From Lysobacteraceae bacterium (GTDB taxonomy: Bacteria; Pseudomonadota; Gammaproteobacteria; Xanthomonadales; Xanthomonadaceae), in contig BPKJ01000008.1 of the NCBI GenBank assembly GCA_026005075.1, positions 56,015 through 120,014 of the forward strand: a DNA stretch of 64,000 nt. Direction: 5' to 3'. The notes under the pieces were generated by a model. It was not told the DNA's origin and ran no database searches. It saw only the letters and a list, made by a program, of their open reading frames with translations. Each line of letters starts with the position of its first letter. Within the stretch, counting starts at the first letter, position 1. Both the position numbers and the translations under genes were made by a program. Positions 18,796-29,461 of this stretch are shown here, piece after piece.

Positions 18796-21700
18796 GTGAT
18801 CGGTGCGTCCGACCTCCTTGCCGCGTTCGAGACCACGGCCACCGCGGTCGTGCTGCTGCGCGCCGAGGACGGCGCGGTGCTCGCCCTCAACCCCGCCGCG
18901 CAGGACCTGACCGGCTGGTGCGCCGCCGAGGCGGTCGGGCGCACGCCGAGCCAGCTCGGTGTCTGGCTCGATGTCGCCAGCCGGGCCAGGCTGTGGAAGG
19001 CGCTCGGCCGTGCCGGCAGCGTGCGCGGCGCGGCGCTGCCGCTGCGCGCGCGCAGCGGCCGGCGCCTCGACCTCTGCCTCGATGCCGAGCCGGTCCGCTG
19101 CGCCGAGGGCGAGGCCCTGCTCTGCTGGCTGCGTGAAGCGCATGGCACAGCGCAGACCGAGGCGATGCCGGCACAGGGATTCTGGTTCCGCTGCTCGCCC
19201 GCGGGCGAGATGCTGGAACTGTCGCGCTCGCTCGCCGCATGGATCGGCGCCGGCGCGGACCCGGCGGCGCTGCGGCATCGCGACCGGCCGGGTTTCCTGC
19301 GAAGGCTGCAGGCCCTTCGCGACGGCCTGCAGCCGGAGGCGGAGCGTTGTGCGGTGGAGACGCCGGACGGGCGCGTGCTGTGGCTGGAGGAGCGGCTGCG
19401 GCCGGGGCGGGGTGCGGACGAGATCGTCGGCGAGGTGCGTGACCTCAGCGCGCAGGTCGAGCTGGAGGAGACGCTGCGCCAGCAGCAGGCCCTGTTCCAG
19501 GTCCTCGTCGACAACTGCCGTGACGGGGTCTTCCTCATCCAGCAGGGAAGGATCCTGTTCGCCAACCACGCCTTGGCGCAGATGCTGCGCTGGCCGCTGG
19601 AGCGGCTGCTCGGCAGCGAGTACATGGAGCTGGTCCATCCGGACGACCGCGAAGCCCAGCTGCGGCGCAAGCAGGCCCGCGAAGCCGGCTCCACCGAGGC
19701 GCAGCGCTACCGGGTGCGGGTGTGCCGCGGGGACGGCAGCGTCGCGGTGATGGAGGTCGTTGCCGATGCGGTCTGGTATCAGGGGGCGCTGGCCTCCTCG
19801 GGCGTGATGCGCGACGTGACCGAGGAGGCCGAGCGCCAGGCCCGGCTCGAGCGCGCCGAGCGGCGCTACCGCGAGCTGTTCGAGCGCGCACCGGTCGGCC
19901 TGCTTCGCTCGCGACCCGACGGGAGCGTGCTGGCGGCCAACCCGACCCTGCTGGCGCTGCTCGGCTACGAGAGCCTCGAACAGGTGCGCGCCGAGCTGCC
20001 CAGCCTCGCCGCCCTCTACGTGCGTCCCGAGCAGCGGCCGGCGCTGCTGGAAGCCATCGCACGCGAGAAGCGCATCGAACAGTGGAAGCTGACCTTGCGC
20101 CGCCGCGACGGCGCCACGGTCCGGGTCAGCCTGAGCCTGCAGCAGGTCACCGGCGAGGACGGCGGGGTGGAGTTCATCGGCGCGGTCCAGGACGAGACGG
20201 CGCGCTACGAGGCCGAACGCCGGCTGCGGCGCTCGGACCGCATGTTCCGGGTGCTGGTCGACCATGCCCAGGTCGGCGTGTTCATCTCCGACGGCGAGCG
20301 CTTCACCTATGCCAACGAGACCCTGGCCCGTCTGCTCGGCACCGACGTCGCCACGCTGCTCGCCCGTCCGGTGGCGGCCTGGAGGGAGCGGACGCAGGTC
20401 GAGGAGGCGGTGGAGGCCTGGCGCCGGCGTCTTTCCGACGAGGCGGGCGAGCAGGAGGTCGAACGCTGTTTCGTGCGCGCCGATGGCCGTCGCGTCTGGG
20501 TGAGCGAGAGCGTGGGGCGCCTGCGCATCGGCGGCCAGCATCTCCTCGCCGGCACCCTGCGCGACATCACGCGCCAGCGCGAGGTCGAACGCAGGCTGCG
20601 CTATTTCGCCACCCACGATCCGCTGACCGGGCTGCCCAACCGGCTGGAGTTCCAGCAGCAGCTCGACGACGTGATTCGCGAGGCGCACGCGCGCGGCGAG
20701 TACGACTACGCCGTGCTCTTCCTCGATCTCGATGGCTTCAAGCTGGTGAACGACTCGCTGGGGCATGCGGCCGGCGACCGCCTGCTGGTCGGTATCGCCG
20801 CGCGCCTCACCGAAGGGCTGGCCGGGGAGGTGCTGGTCGCCCGCCACGGCGGCGACGAGTTCACCCTGCTTCCCTACGGGCGCTGCGATCGCGGCCGGGC
20901 GATCGCCCTCGCCAGGCGCGTGATCGACCTGTTCAGGACGCCGGTCGAGATCGGCGAGGAATGCAGCCATGCCAGCGCCAGCATCGGCGTGGTTCTTGGC
21001 GCCGCGGCCTACCGCGATGCCAGCCAGGTGCTGCGCGACGCGGACACCGCGATGTATCGCGCCAAGGCCGCGGGCAAGGCGGCCTATGCGTTGTTCGATC
21101 CCAGCATGCACGAGGAGACCAGGCGGCGCTTCGAGCTGGAAGTGGCGATGCGCGGCGGTTTCGACCGCGGCGAGTTCGAGGTCCATTTCCAGCCGGTGGT
21201 CGACCTTCGCGATGGCGAGATCGTGGGCTGCGAGGCCCTGACCCGCTGGCGGCATCCGCTGCGCGGCGAGGTGCTGCCCTCCGAGTTCCTCGCCGTCGCG
21301 GAGGAGAGCGGCCTGATCCTCGCCATCGACTCGGCCGCGCTGCAGCGCGCCTGCATGCAGCTGCGGCGCTGGCTGGATCTGGGGCTGCTCGGCGAGGGTT
21401 TTCGCATGTCGATCAACGTGAACGAGCGCCAGGTCACCGCCCCGGACTTTCCCGAGGAGCTGCGCAGGGTCCTCGTGGCGGCGCAGGTGCCGGCTTCGCG
21501 GGTGCGGATCGAGATCACCGAGTCGGTGTTCCGCGACGGCCGTGCCGGGGCCTCTGCGCTGCTGGCCTCGATCAAGGAAGTGGGCGTGGAACTGGTGGTG
21601 GACGACTTCGGCACCGGCTATTCCTCGCTGGACCGGTTCGCGACCGCGCCGTTCGACGCGCTCAAGATCGACCGCGCGTTCGTGACCGACCTCGAGCACA

Positions 21701-21909
21701 ACCACCGCCACCGGGCCATCGTGCGCACCATCATCGGCTTTGCCCGCGACCTGCGGCTCGGCTTGGTCGCGGAAGGCGTGGAGACCGCAGCGCAGCAGGC
21801 CTTCCTGCTCGCCGCGGGCTGCCGTCTGGGCCAGGGCTACCGCTTCGGGCCGGCGCTGCCGGCAGGACGTTTCGAGGCCTTGCTGCGCAGCCGCCGGGCC
21901 GCGGGCTGA
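18796..21909 (+). CDS. Multi-PAS GGDEF-EAL cyclic-di-GMP enzyme
   Basis: This roughly 1037-residue soluble sensor has several PAS domains in the first 590 residues (for example [20 protein letters not shown] and [20 protein letters not shown]). A GGDEF domain follows with an intact RHGGDEF at about residue 683, then an EAL domain with [11 protein letters not shown] at about residue 812, [13 protein letters not shown] and [11 protein letters not shown]. Both active sites look complete, so it may both make and break cyclic-di-GMP under PAS control. I chose the GTG at 18796 with GGGAGG upstream. No membrane segments are seen. A rho-independent terminator follows. Confidence 0.92.
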   Translation: MIGASDLLAAFETTATAVVLLRAEDGAVLALNPAAQDLTGWCAAEAVGRTPSQLGVWLDVASRARLWKALGRAGSVRGAALPLRARSGRRLDLCLDAEPVRCAEGEALLCWLREAHGTAQTEAMPAQGFWFRCSPAGEMLELSRSLAAWIGAGADPAALRHRDRPGFLRRLQALRDGLQPEAERCAVETPDGRVLWLEERLRPGRGADEIVGEVRDLSAQVELEETLRQQQALFQVLVDNCRDGVFLIQQGRILFANHALAQMLRWPLERLLGSEYMELVHPDDREAQLRRKQAREAGSTEAQRYRVRVCRGDGSVAVMEVVADAVWYQGALASSGVMRDVTEEAERQARLERAERRYRELFERAPVGLLRSRPDGSVLAANPTLLALLGYESLEQVRAELPSLAALYVRPEQRPALLEAIAREKRIEQWKLTLRRRDGATVRVSLSLQQVTGEDGGVEFIGAVQDETARYEAERRLRRSDRMFRVLVDHAQVGVFISDGERFTYANETLARLLGTDVATLLARPVAAWRERTQVEEAVEAWRRRLSDEAGEQEVERCFVRADGRRVWVSESVGRLRIGGQHLLAGTLRDITRQREVERRLRYFATHDPLTGLPNRLEFQQQLDDVIREAHARGEYDYAVLFLDLDGFKLVNDSLGHAAGDRLLVGIAARLTEGLAGEVLVARHGGDEFTLLPYGRCDRGRAIALARRVIDLFRTPVEIGEECSHASASIGVVLGAAAYRDASQVLRDADTAMYRAKAAGKAAYALFDPSMHEETRRRFELEVAMRGGFDRGEFEVHFQPVVDLRDGEIVGCEALTRWRHPLRGEVLPSEFLAVAEESGLILAIDSAALQRACMQLRRWLDLGLLGEGFRMSINVNERQVTAPDFPEELRRVLVAAQVPASRVRIEITESVFRDGRAGASALLASIKEVGVELVVDDFGTGYSSLDRFATAPFDALKIDRAFVTDLEHNHRHRAIVRTIIGFARDLRLGLVAEGVETAAQQAFLLAAGCRLGQGYRFGPALPAGRFEALLRSRRAAG

Positions 21910-21951
21910 GGCCAGCGCAAGGCCGGGCGCGGCCGGTTTCGACATGCAACG

Positions 21952-21988
21952 AAAAAGCCGCGAAATCGCGGGCCGGAACGGCTTTTTT
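21952..21988 (+). terminator. Rho-independent terminator after the PAS-GGDEF-EAL gene
   Basis: AAAAAGCCG (21952-21960) pairs with CGGCTTTTT (21979-21987) around an 18-nt loop and is followed by a T run. The stem is flanked by A and T runs, so it could also work in reverse. It separates the signalling gene from the serC operon. Confidence 0.85.
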
Positions 21989-22040
21989 GCTGCACTGCGG
22001 CATGCTAGTGTCGGGACAGGTTTTCAGCCCGGAGAGAGCG

Positions 22041-23126
22041 ATGGCGCGTGCGTTCAATTTCAGTGCCGGACCGGCCACCCTTCCCGAGCCGGTGCTGCGG
22101 CAGGCGCGGGAGGAACTGCTCGAGTGGCAGGGCGAGCGGGCCAGCGTCATGGAGGTCAGTCATCGCGGCCGGGCCTTCGTGCGCTGCGCCGAGGAGGCCG
22201 AGGCGGACCTGCGCGCCCTGCTCGAGATCCCCGACAGCCACGCCGTGCTCTTCCTCCAGGGAGGCGCGACCCAGCACTTCGCGCAGATTCCGCTCAACAT
22301 CGCCGCGCCCGGACAGGCCGCCGACTACCTCGTGACCGGCGCCTGGGGGCAGAAGGCGTTCTCCGAAGCCAAGCCCTACGTGCATCCGCGGGCGGCGGCC
22401 AGCACCGAGGCCACGGGGTTCACCGACGTCCCCGAGCCGGGTAGCTGGGAGGTCGACCCGGCCGCGGCCTACCTGCACTACACGCCCAACGAGACGATCC
22501 ACGGCGTGGAGTTCCACGAGGTGCCCGACAGCGGCGAGGTGCCGCTGGTGGGCGATTTCAGCTCGACCCTGCTTTCGCGTCCGATCCCGGTGTCGCGGTT
22601 CGGCATCATCTACGCCGGAGCGCAGAAGAACATCGGCCCCAGCGGGCTGGTGGTCCTGATCGTCCGCCGCGACCTGCTCGAGCGCAGCGGCCAGGCCCGC
22701 GCGAAGATCCTCAGCTACGCGCACCAGGCCAAGGAGGGCTCGATGCTGAACACGCCGCCCACCTTCGCCTGGTATCTGGCCGGGCTGGTGTTCAAGTGGC
22801 TGCGCCAGCAGGGCGGCCTTGCGGCGATGGCCGAACGCAACCGCGCCAAGGCCGAGCGCCTGTATCAGGCCATCGACGGCTCGGGCGGCTTCTACCGCAA
22901 CCCGGTCGCCGTGCGCGCGCGGTCGTGGATGAACGTGCCCTTCACCCTGCACGACCCGGCGCTGGACGCCGCCTTCCTGCGCGAATCCGAGGCCGCCGGG
23001 CTGCTCGCGCTCAAGGGCCACCGGGCGGTGGGCGGCATGCGCGCGTCGATCTACAACGCGATGCCCATGGAGGGCGTGCAGGCGCTGGCCGATTTCATGG
23101 CCGATTTCGCCCGCCGGCACGGCTAG
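22041..23126 (+). CDS. serC: SerC, phosphoserine aminotransferase
   Basis: This 361-residue PLP aminotransferase makes 3-phosphoserine in serine synthesis and also serves pyridoxal phosphate synthesis. It starts with the family signature [16 protein letters not shown], has [20 protein letters not shown], and carries the PLP lysine K196 in [35 protein letters not shown] is the usual C-terminal motif. The ATG at 22041 follows GGAGAG. It is the first gene of the serC-serA-pheA-hisC-aroA operon. Confidence 0.97.
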   Translation: MARAFNFSAGPATLPEPVLRQAREELLEWQGERASVMEVSHRGRAFVRCAEEAEADLRALLEIPDSHAVLFLQGGATQHFAQIPLNIAAPGQAADYLVTGAWGQKAFSEAKPYVHPRAAASTEATGFTDVPEPGSWEVDPAAAYLHYTPNETIHGVEFHEVPDSGEVPLVGDFSSTLLSRPIPVSRFGIIYAGAQKNIGPSGLVVLIVRRDLLERSGQARAKILSYAHQAKEGSMLNTPPTFAWYLAGLVFKWLRQQGGLAAMAERNRAKAERLYQAIDGSGGFYRNPVAVRARSWMNVPFTLHDPALDAAFLRESEAAGLLALKGHRAVGGMRASIYNAMPMEGVQALADFMADFARRHG

Positions 23127-23161
23127 CCGCAGACCTTCCTTTCCCGTATCGAGGCCCTCCC

Positions 23162-24322
23162 ATGTTCAGGATCCAGACCCTCAACAACATCTCGCGGCGC
23201 GGCCTGGAGCGGCTGCCGCAGGCGCTCTACAGCGTGGCCAGCGACCAGGAACAGCCGGATGCCATCCTGGTGCGCTCGGCCGACATGCACGCCATCGAGA
23301 TCCCGGCCAGCGTCAAGGCGGTCGGACGCGCCGGGGCCGGGACCAACAACATCCCGGTGGCGGCACTCTCGCAGCGCGGCGTGCCCGTCTTCAATGCCCC
23401 CGGCGCCAATGCCAATGCGGTCAAGGAGCTGGTGCTCGCGGGCATGCTGCTGTCCTCGCGCAACATTCCCGACGCCCTCGCGTTCGTGGCCACGCTGCCG
23501 GAGCACGCCGACCCGCACCACGCGATGGAGGCGGAGAAGAAACGCTTCGTGGGCAGTGAGCTGGCCGGCAAGACGCTCGGTGTGGTGGGGCTGGGCGCGA
23601 TCGGCGTGCGCGTGGCCAATGCGGCGAGGGCGCTCGGCATGCGCGTGTTCGGCTTCGACCCGCACATGACCGTGGACGGCGCCTGGCAGCTCTCGTCCGA
23701 CGTGGTGAAGGCCGGCAGCCTCAACGAGCTCTACGCCGCCTCCGACTACATCAGCTTCCACGTCCCGCTCAACGAGGGCACCCGCGGACTGTTCGGCGCC
23801 GAGGCGCTGCAGGTGGCGCGGCGCGGCGTGGTCCTGCTCAACTTCGCCCGCGAGGGCATCGTCGATGCCAGGGCCCTGCGGGACGGGCTGGAGCAGGGGG
23901 TCGTGGGGCGCTACGTCACCGACTTTCCCGCCGTCGACCTCGTTGGCCATCCGCGGGTGATCGGTCTGCCGCATCTGGGCGCGTCCACGGTCGAGGCCGA
24001 GGAAAACTGTGCGGTCATGGTGGTCGACCAGCTCCGCGACTTCCTCGAGCACGGCAACGTGCGCAATTCGGTGAACTTTCCCGACACCCGCATGCCGCGC
24101 GAGGGCAAGGCCCGGCTGTGCATCGCCAACCAGAACCGTCCGGGCATGATCGGACGGCTCTCCCAGGTGCTCGGCGAGGCCGGCCTGAACATCGCGCAGA
24201 TGCACAACGCCTCGCGGGGCGAGCTGGCCTACACCCTGGTCGACATCGATGCCCCTGCCGAAGCCGCCGCGCTCGAGCGGATCGCGGCGGTCGAGGGCAT
24301 CCTGTCCCTGCGGGTGGTGTGA
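23162..24322 (+). CDS. serA: SerA, D-3-phosphoglycerate dehydrogenase (short ACT form)
   Basis: This 386-residue enzyme oxidises 3-phosphoglycerate, the first step of serine synthesis. It has the NAD-binding motif LGVVGLGAIGVRVANAARAL, catalytic NFAREGIVD (arginine) and LPHLGASTVEAEENCA (histidine), and a C-terminal ACT domain (ANQNRPGMIGRLSQVLGEAG) for serine feedback. It is shorter than the two-regulatory-domain forms. It follows serC by 35 bp and its TGA overlaps the pheA ATG (TGATG). Confidence 0.93.
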   Translation: MFRIQTLNNISRRGLERLPQALYSVASDQEQPDAILVRSADMHAIEIPASVKAVGRAGAGTNNIPVAALSQRGVPVFNAPGANANAVKELVLAGMLLSSRNIPDALAFVATLPEHADPHHAMEAEKKRFVGSELAGKTLGVVGLGAIGVRVANAARALGMRVFGFDPHMTVDGAWQLSSDVVKAGSLNELYAASDYISFHVPLNEGTRGLFGAEALQVARRGVVLLNFAREGIVDARALRDGLEQGVVGRYVTDFPAVDLVGHPRVIGLPHLGASTVEAEENCAVMVVDQLRDFLEHGNVRNSVNFPDTRMPREGKARLCIANQNRPGMIGRLSQVLGEAGLNIAQMHNASRGELAYTLVDIDAPAEAAALERIAAVEGILSLRVV

Positions 24323-25485
24323 TGGCAGGGCGACGGTCGGGCAGGGCGGACGGAGCCGCGCCGGGCCGTCGCGCACGCGCCAGGGAAACCGCGCCGGCCG
24401 ATGCCCATGGCGCCGATCTGGCCGCGGCCCGGGCGCGCATCGACCACATCGACCAGACCATCCAGGAGCTGATCGCCGAGCGCGCCCGCTGGGCACAGCA
24501 GGTCGGGCGTGCCAAGGGGCCGCTCAAGCCGGCCCTGGACTACTACCGCCCCGAGCGCGAGGCGCAGGTGCTGCGGCGGGTGGTGGACCGCAACGAGGGG
24601 CCGCTCTCGGACGAGGTGCTGGTGCGCCTGTTCCGCGAGATCATGTCGGCCTGCCTTGCCCAGCAGGAGCCGCTGCGGATCGGCTACCTCGGCCCCGAAG
24701 GCACCTTCTCGCAGCAGGCGGTGTTCAAGCACTTCGGCCACAGCGCCCACGGCATGCCGCTGTCCTCGCTGGAGGAGGTCTTCGAGGAGGTGGAGTCGGG
24801 CAATGCGGACTTCGGCGTGGTTCCGGTCGAGAACTCGGGGCAGGGGACCATCCAGTCCACCCTCGACATGTTCCTGAGCTCGCCGCTCAAGATCTGCGGC
24901 GAGGTGGAACTGCGCGTGCATCAGTACCTGCTGTCGCGCACCGGGAGGCTGGAGGACGTCGAGCGGGTCTTCGCGCACCCGCAGTCGCTCGGGCAGTGCC
25001 AGTCCTGGCTGCGGCAGAACCTGCCGCGGGCGGAGCGGATCCCGCTGGTCAGCAATGCCGAGGCGGCCCGGCGGGTGCGGCTCGCCGACGACGCGGCCGC
25101 CATCGCCGGGCAGAGCGCCGCGCATGTCTATGGCCTGAAGGTCGTCGCCGGACCGATCGAGGACCGCCCGGACAACACCACACGCTTCCTGGTCATCGGG
25201 CGGGCCCTGCTGCCGCCCTCCGGCAACGACCGCACCTCGCTGCTGGTGTATGTGCGCGACGAGCCCGGGGCGCTCTACAACGTGCTCCGGCCGCTGGCCG
25301 AGCACGGCCTGTCGATGAACCGGATCGAGTCCCGCCCCGCCCATCAGGGGCTGTGGCGCTATGCCTTCTTCATCGACTTCGGAGGGCATGTCGACGATGC
25401 CCCGGTGCGCGCGGCGCTGGCCGAGATCGAGCGCGCGGCATCCGAGGTGCGGGTGCTGGGTTCCTACCCCTGCGCCGTGCTCTGA
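24322..25485 (+). CDS. pheA: PheA, chorismate mutase / prephenate dehydratase
   Basis: This 387-residue bifunctional enzyme converts chorismate to phenylpyruvate. The N-terminal mutase helix bundle is at about residues 32-115 (RIDHIDQTIQELIAERA). The dehydratase domain has RIGYLGPEGTFSQQAVFKHF, ENSGQGTIQSTLDMF and the catalytic DNTTRFLVIG. The C-terminal ACT domain has DEPGALYNVLRPLAEHGLSM and RIESRPAHQGLWRYAFFID, the ESRP motif for phenylalanine feedback. The first 30 residues are a charged extension, so a later start is possible. Confidence 0.95.
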   Translation: MAGRRSGRADGAAPGRRARARETAPADAHGADLAAARARIDHIDQTIQELIAERARWAQQVGRAKGPLKPALDYYRPEREAQVLRRVVDRNEGPLSDEVLVRLFREIMSACLAQQEPLRIGYLGPEGTFSQQAVFKHFGHSAHGMPLSSLEEVFEEVESGNADFGVVPVENSGQGTIQSTLDMFLSSPLKICGEVELRVHQYLLSRTGRLEDVERVFAHPQSLGQCQSWLRQNLPRAERIPLVSNAEAARRVRLADDAAAIAGQSAAHVYGLKVVAGPIEDRPDNTTRFLVIGRALLPPSGNDRTSLLVYVRDEPGALYNVLRPLAEHGLSMNRIESRPAHQGLWRYAFFIDFGGHVDDAPVRAALAEIERAASEVRVLGSYPCAVL

Positions 25486-25500
25486 ACGCGGGGTGTGGGC

Positions 25501-26637
25501 ATGAGGCCATCGGTGACCGATGCGTTCGAGAACCTGGCCGCGGCGCCGCTGCGCGGACTGGCGGCCTACGACCCGGGGCATGACCTCGAGGCCCTGCGGG
25601 CTCGCCATGCCGCGCGCGGCCTGGTCGAGCTCGGCTCGAACGAGAACCCGTGGGGGCCCAGTCCGGCTGCGCTGGCGGCCGCGCGCGAGGCCCTCGCCGG
25701 GCTGCACCGCTATCCCGACCCGCGCGGGAGCGCGCTGCGGCAGGCGCTGGCCGCGCGGCACCGCGTCGCGGCGGACGCCATCGTGCTCGGCAACGGCTCG
25801 CACGAGCTGCTGATGCTGGCGGCACAGGTGTTCGCCGGGCCGGGCGACGAGGTCGTGGTCTCCCGCTACGGCTTTGCCGTGCACGCGCTCGCGGCGCGGG
25901 CGGTGGGGGCGCGGGTGGTCACGGTCGACGCGCTGCCGGAGCAGGGGCCGGCACCGTTCGGGCACGACCTCGAGGCCATGGCCGCCGCGCTCGGACCGCG
26001 CACCCGCATGGTCTACGTGTGCAACCCCAACAATCCGACCGGGACCTGGTTTCCGCCTGCGCGGCTGGAGGCGCTGCTGGAGCGCCTGCCGGAGTCTTGC
26101 GTGCTGGTGGTCGACGAGGCCTACGCCGAGTACCTCGACGCTGCGGCCAGCGTGCTCGATGCCTTCGCCGGCCACCCCAGGCTGGTGGTCACGCGCACCT
26201 TCTCCAAGGCCTACGGCCTTGCCGGGGCCCGGGTCGGCTACGCCATCGCCCATCCCGGGCTGGCTGGCCTGTTCGAGCGCCTGCGCGAGTCCTTCAACGT
26301 GAGCCTGCCCGCGCTCGCGGCGGCCACCGCCGCGGTCGGCGACCCCGGGTACGTGGAGGACGTGCGTGCGCGCAATGCCACCGAGCGCGCCTTCCTCGCT
26401 GCCGGCTTGCGTGCCCGGGGCATGACGGTGGTCGATTCCCGGACCAACTTCCTGCTTTGCCGGCTGGGGGTGCACTGCGCCCGCATCGAGGCGGGGCTGC
26501 TCGAACGCGGGGTCGTGGTGCGGCCGATGGCCGGGTACGGGCTGCCCCAGCACGTGCGCATCAGCATCGGCCGCAGGGAGGAGAATGCGGCCCTGCTCGA
26601 TGCCCTCGACCGGGTCCTGGAGAGCTTGCCATGCTGA
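25501..26637 (+). CDS. hisC: HisC-type histidinol-phosphate / aromatic aminotransferase
   Basis: This 378-residue PLP aminotransferase has LGSNENPWGPSPAALAAARE, VYVCNPNNPTGTWFP, LVVDEAYAEYLD and the PLP-lysine motif TRTFSKAYGLAGARVGYAIA. Its place between pheA and aroA suggests the HisC2-like role of transaminating phenylpyruvate or similar aromatic keto acids as well as histidinol phosphate. The ATG at 25501 follows a short gap after pheA. The stop overlaps the aroA start by 7 bp. Confidence 0.92.
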   Translation: MRPSVTDAFENLAAAPLRGLAAYDPGHDLEALRARHAARGLVELGSNENPWGPSPAALAAAREALAGLHRYPDPRGSALRQALAARHRVAADAIVLGNGSHELLMLAAQVFAGPGDEVVVSRYGFAVHALAARAVGARVVTVDALPEQGPAPFGHDLEAMAAALGPRTRMVYVCNPNNPTGTWFPPARLEALLERLPESCVLVVDEAYAEYLDAAASVLDAFAGHPRLVVTRTFSKAYGLAGARVGYAIAHPGLAGLFERLRESFNVSLPALAAATAAVGDPGYVEDVRARNATERAFLAAGLRARGMTVVDSRTNFLLCRLGVHCARIEAGLLERGVVVRPMAGYGLPQHVRISIGRREENAALLDALDRVLESLPC

Positions 26638-27953
26638 ACTGGATCGCCTCGCCCGGAACCGCCCTGCGCGGCGAGGTGCGGGTGCCGGGCGACAAGTCGG
26701 TCTCCCACCGCGCCATCATGCTGGCCTCGCTGGCCGAGGGCAGCAGCCCGATCGAGGGCTTCCTCGAAGGCGAGGACACCCTCGCCACCGCCGCCGCCTT
26801 TGCCGCGATGGGCGTACGCATCGAGGCACCGGGGCCGGGCCGGCGCCTGGTCCATGGGGTCGGCCTTGCGGGCCTGCGTGCCCCCGGCGGGCCCCTGGAC
26901 TGCGGCAACGCGGGTACCGCCATGCGGCTGCTGACCGGGCTGCTGGCCGGGCAGTCCTTCGATACCGAGCTGGTCGGCGATGCCTCGCTGTCGCGCCGGC
27001 CGATGGGGCGGGTGATCGAGCCCCTTGCGCGCATGGGGGCGCGCATCGAGGCCGGCGACGGCGGGCTCCCGCCCCTCTGGGTGCGCGGCGGGCGCCGGCT
27101 GCGCGGCATCGAGTACGCCACCCCGGTGGCCAGTGCCCAGGTCAAGTCGGCGCTGCTGCTGGCCGGCCTGTACGCCGAAGGCGAGACGGTCGTGCGCGAG
27201 CCGCACCCGACCCGCGACTACACGGAGCGGATGCTGGCCGCGCTGGGCTACCCGGTGCGCTACCGCGAGGGCGAGGCCCGGCTGCACGGTGGCGGGCGCC
27301 TTCAGGCACGCGCCATCGCGGTGCCGGCCGACTTCTCCTCCGCCGCCTTCCTGCTCGTCGCGGCCACCCTGGTGCCCGGCTCGGACCTCCTGCTGCGCGA
27401 GGTCGGCGTGCACCCGCGCCGCACCGGCCTGCTGCGTGTCCTCGAGCGCATGGGGGCCGCGGTCGAGCTGCTGCATCCCCGCGCCTTGGGGGGCGAGCCG
27501 GTCGCCGATCTGCGGGTGCGCCATGCCCGGCTGCGCGGCATCGACGTGCCGGTGGAGTGGGTGCCGGACATGATCGACGAGTTTCCGGCGCTGTTCGTGG
27601 CGGCCGCCTGCGCCCACGGATGCACATGCATCCGCGGTGCGCAGGAACTGCGGGTCAAGGAGTCCGACCGCATCGGCGTGATGGCGCGGGCGCTGAGCGC
27701 GCTCGGCGTCCGCATCGAGGAGACGCCGGATGGCGCGCTGATCGAAGGCGGCGCCCTGCGCGGCGGCCGGGTGGACAGCCACGGCGACCACCGCGTGGCG
27801 ATGAGCCTTGCGGTGGCCGGCCAGCGTGCCGCGGGCGGGGTCGAGATCCTCGACTGTGCAGCGGTGGCGACGTCCTTCCCCGGCTTCGACCGCCTCGCCC
27901 GCGAGGTCGGCTTCGGGCTGGCCGTGGCGAGCGGCCAGGCAGGGAAGGCCTGA
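26631..27953 (+). CDS. aroA: AroA, 3-phosphoshikimate 1-carboxyvinyltransferase (EPSP synthase)
   Basis: This 440-residue shikimate-pathway enzyme joins shikimate 3-phosphate and PEP. It has VPGDKSVSHRAIMLASLAEG, LDCGNAGTAMRLLTGLLAGQ, DASLSRRPMGRVIEPL, the aspartate region WVPDMIDEFPALFVAAA, RVKESDRIGVMA and DSHGDHRVAMSLAVAG. It ends the amino-acid operon. In many gammaproteobacteria cmk and rpsA follow, but they do not here. Confidence 0.97.
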   Translation: MLNWIASPGTALRGEVRVPGDKSVSHRAIMLASLAEGSSPIEGFLEGEDTLATAAAFAAMGVRIEAPGPGRRLVHGVGLAGLRAPGGPLDCGNAGTAMRLLTGLLAGQSFDTELVGDASLSRRPMGRVIEPLARMGARIEAGDGGLPPLWVRGGRRLRGIEYATPVASAQVKSALLLAGLYAEGETVVREPHPTRDYTERMLAALGYPVRYREGEARLHGGGRLQARAIAVPADFSSAAFLLVAATLVPGSDLLLREVGVHPRRTGLLRVLERMGAAVELLHPRALGGEPVADLRVRHARLRGIDVPVEWVPDMIDEFPALFVAAACAHGCTCIRGAQELRVKESDRIGVMARALSALGVRIEETPDGALIEGGALRGGRVDSHGDHRVAMSLAVAGQRAAGGVEILDCAAVATSFPGFDRLAREVGFGLAVASGQAGKA

Positions 27954-28375
27954 AGGCCGCTTCCAGTCTGCCCCCGGGTGTGCAGGCTGCGCGTCCGGCC
28001 GCCGCCTCGATGCACGCGCCGCCTGCCACCGCGCCCGAACGGGCCGGCGCGTTCTGCGCCCTGATTTCACCGATCCGTGTGGTGGGCAGCCCTTCGAACC
28101 TTTGCACCGTCCGTCTCGCCCGACGGCTCCGCGCAGGCGCCCGGCGAATGCCATACTGTCCTCAGCGCTCGTCGACGCCCCGGTCAGGTTGCCATGTGCC
28201 CTCTCGAAGCTGCTGCCGACCCTCCTGACCGCGATGGCCGCCAAGGGCCGGGGCGAGGATGGGCACCGCGGTGCCGGTGTCATGCCGCGGGGCTCGGGCC
28301 GGGGATGCCACCGCGCAGACCGGCTGCGGTGCAAGAGGACGGTGGTTGGCGGCCGCTTGGCCGAAGGGGGGAGTC
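27954..28375. other. Intergenic region between aroA and the PAS-GGDEF gene
   Basis: About 420 bp with no convincing gene. Open frames exist but carry no recognisable protein. A CATACT at 28152-28157 could be a -10 box but has no matching -35. There is no hairpin with a T run after aroA. The last 15 bp contain a GGGGGGAG ribosome site for the next gene. Composition falls gradually toward the lower-GC gene that follows. Confidence 0.4.
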
Positions 28376-29290
28376 ATGAAATCCAGCGAGCCGGATTCCC
28401 TGGTGATACCGGGCGCCGAACTGGAGATCAATGGTCTCGTCTACGAGATCCTGCTGGATCACTGTGGCGCCTACGTCTACGTGAAGGATCTCGATGGTGT
28501 CTATGTCTATGTCAACGAAATGACCCGGCAACTGTTCAACCGGCCGCTGCAAGAGATCCTGGGTCACGACGACACCTGCTTTTTCGACCTGGAGCGGTCC
28601 ACGGCGATCAGACAGAACGACAGGAGGGTGCTGGAGAAGGGCGAGACCGTCGTTGCGGAGGAAATCAATTTCATCAAGGAAACCGGCGCGGTCAGGGTCT
28701 ACAAGTCGATCAAGAAGCCCATCTACAACAGGCATGGCAAGATCGTCGGGCTGGTCGGGCTTTCCACGGACATCACCGAGATCTACAACCTCAAGGAGGC
28801 GCTGCGCCAGTCCTCACTGCGTGACGAGCTGACCATGACCGCCAACCGGAGGGCGTATGTCGAGGCGTTCCAGCAGGCGCTTGCGCACTACCGGCGATAT
28901 CGGGTTCCTTTCTCCCTGATCCTGTTCGACATCGATGACTTCAAGGGCATCAACGACCGCTTCGGGCATGATGCTGGCGACGATGTCCTGGTCGCCATGG
29001 CTGCCATGGTCAGGTCACGGATCAGAAAGAACGACACCCTTTTCCGTCTGGGTGGCGAGGAATTCATGGTCCTGCTTCCGTGCACGGCCTTGCCCCAGGC
29101 CGCCCAGGTCGCCGAGAAGATAAGGTCCGGCGTTGCCGACCACCTGCATGTCCTGAAGGAGCGGCGCGTGACCATCAGTGCGGGGGTGGCCGAGGTGCGG
29201 GAGGACGATGATGAACAATCGATGTACCGACGGGTGGACGAGCTGCTGTACCGATCCAAGCGGGCAGGCAAGAACACCGTGAGCCAGTGA
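28376..29290 (+). CDS. PAS-GGDEF diguanylate cyclase of atypical base composition
   Basis: This 304-residue soluble enzyme has one PAS domain (HCGAYVYVKDLDGVYVYVNE, then KKPIYNRHGKIVGLVGLSTD) and a GGDEF domain with an intact site (FRLGGEEFMVLLPC) and a normal metal-binding strand (LILFDIDDFKGINDRFGHDA). The ATG at 28376 follows GGGGGGAG. The coding sequence is visibly poorer in G and C and uses more AAG, GAT and TAT codons than its neighbours, which suggests later acquisition. A standard stand-alone regulator of cyclic-di-GMP. Confidence 0.9.
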   Translation: MKSSEPDSLVIPGAELEINGLVYEILLDHCGAYVYVKDLDGVYVYVNEMTRQLFNRPLQEILGHDDTCFFDLERSTAIRQNDRRVLEKGETVVAEEINFIKETGAVRVYKSIKKPIYNRHGKIVGLVGLSTDITEIYNLKEALRQSSLRDELTMTANRRAYVEAFQQALAHYRRYRVPFSLILFDIDDFKGINDRFGHDAGDDVLVAMAAMVRSRIRKNDTLFRLGGEEFMVLLPCTALPQAAQVAEKIRSGVADHLHVLKERRVTISAGVAEVREDDDEQSMYRRVDELLYRSKRAGKNTVSQ

Positions 29291-29461
29291 ATCCGAAAAG
29301 AAGGCTCCAGGGGCGCTGCACCCCTGGGCCGCCCGCAACAGTCCCGCCTCACGCTGCTGCCAGAGCCCGGACCCGAAGGTTCCCGGAGCTCGCCGGGTCT
29401 GGATACGGCGGCTGGCCAGGCCGGGATGGGGGGAGGGCGCGGCGCGCTGGGGGCGGGTCGA

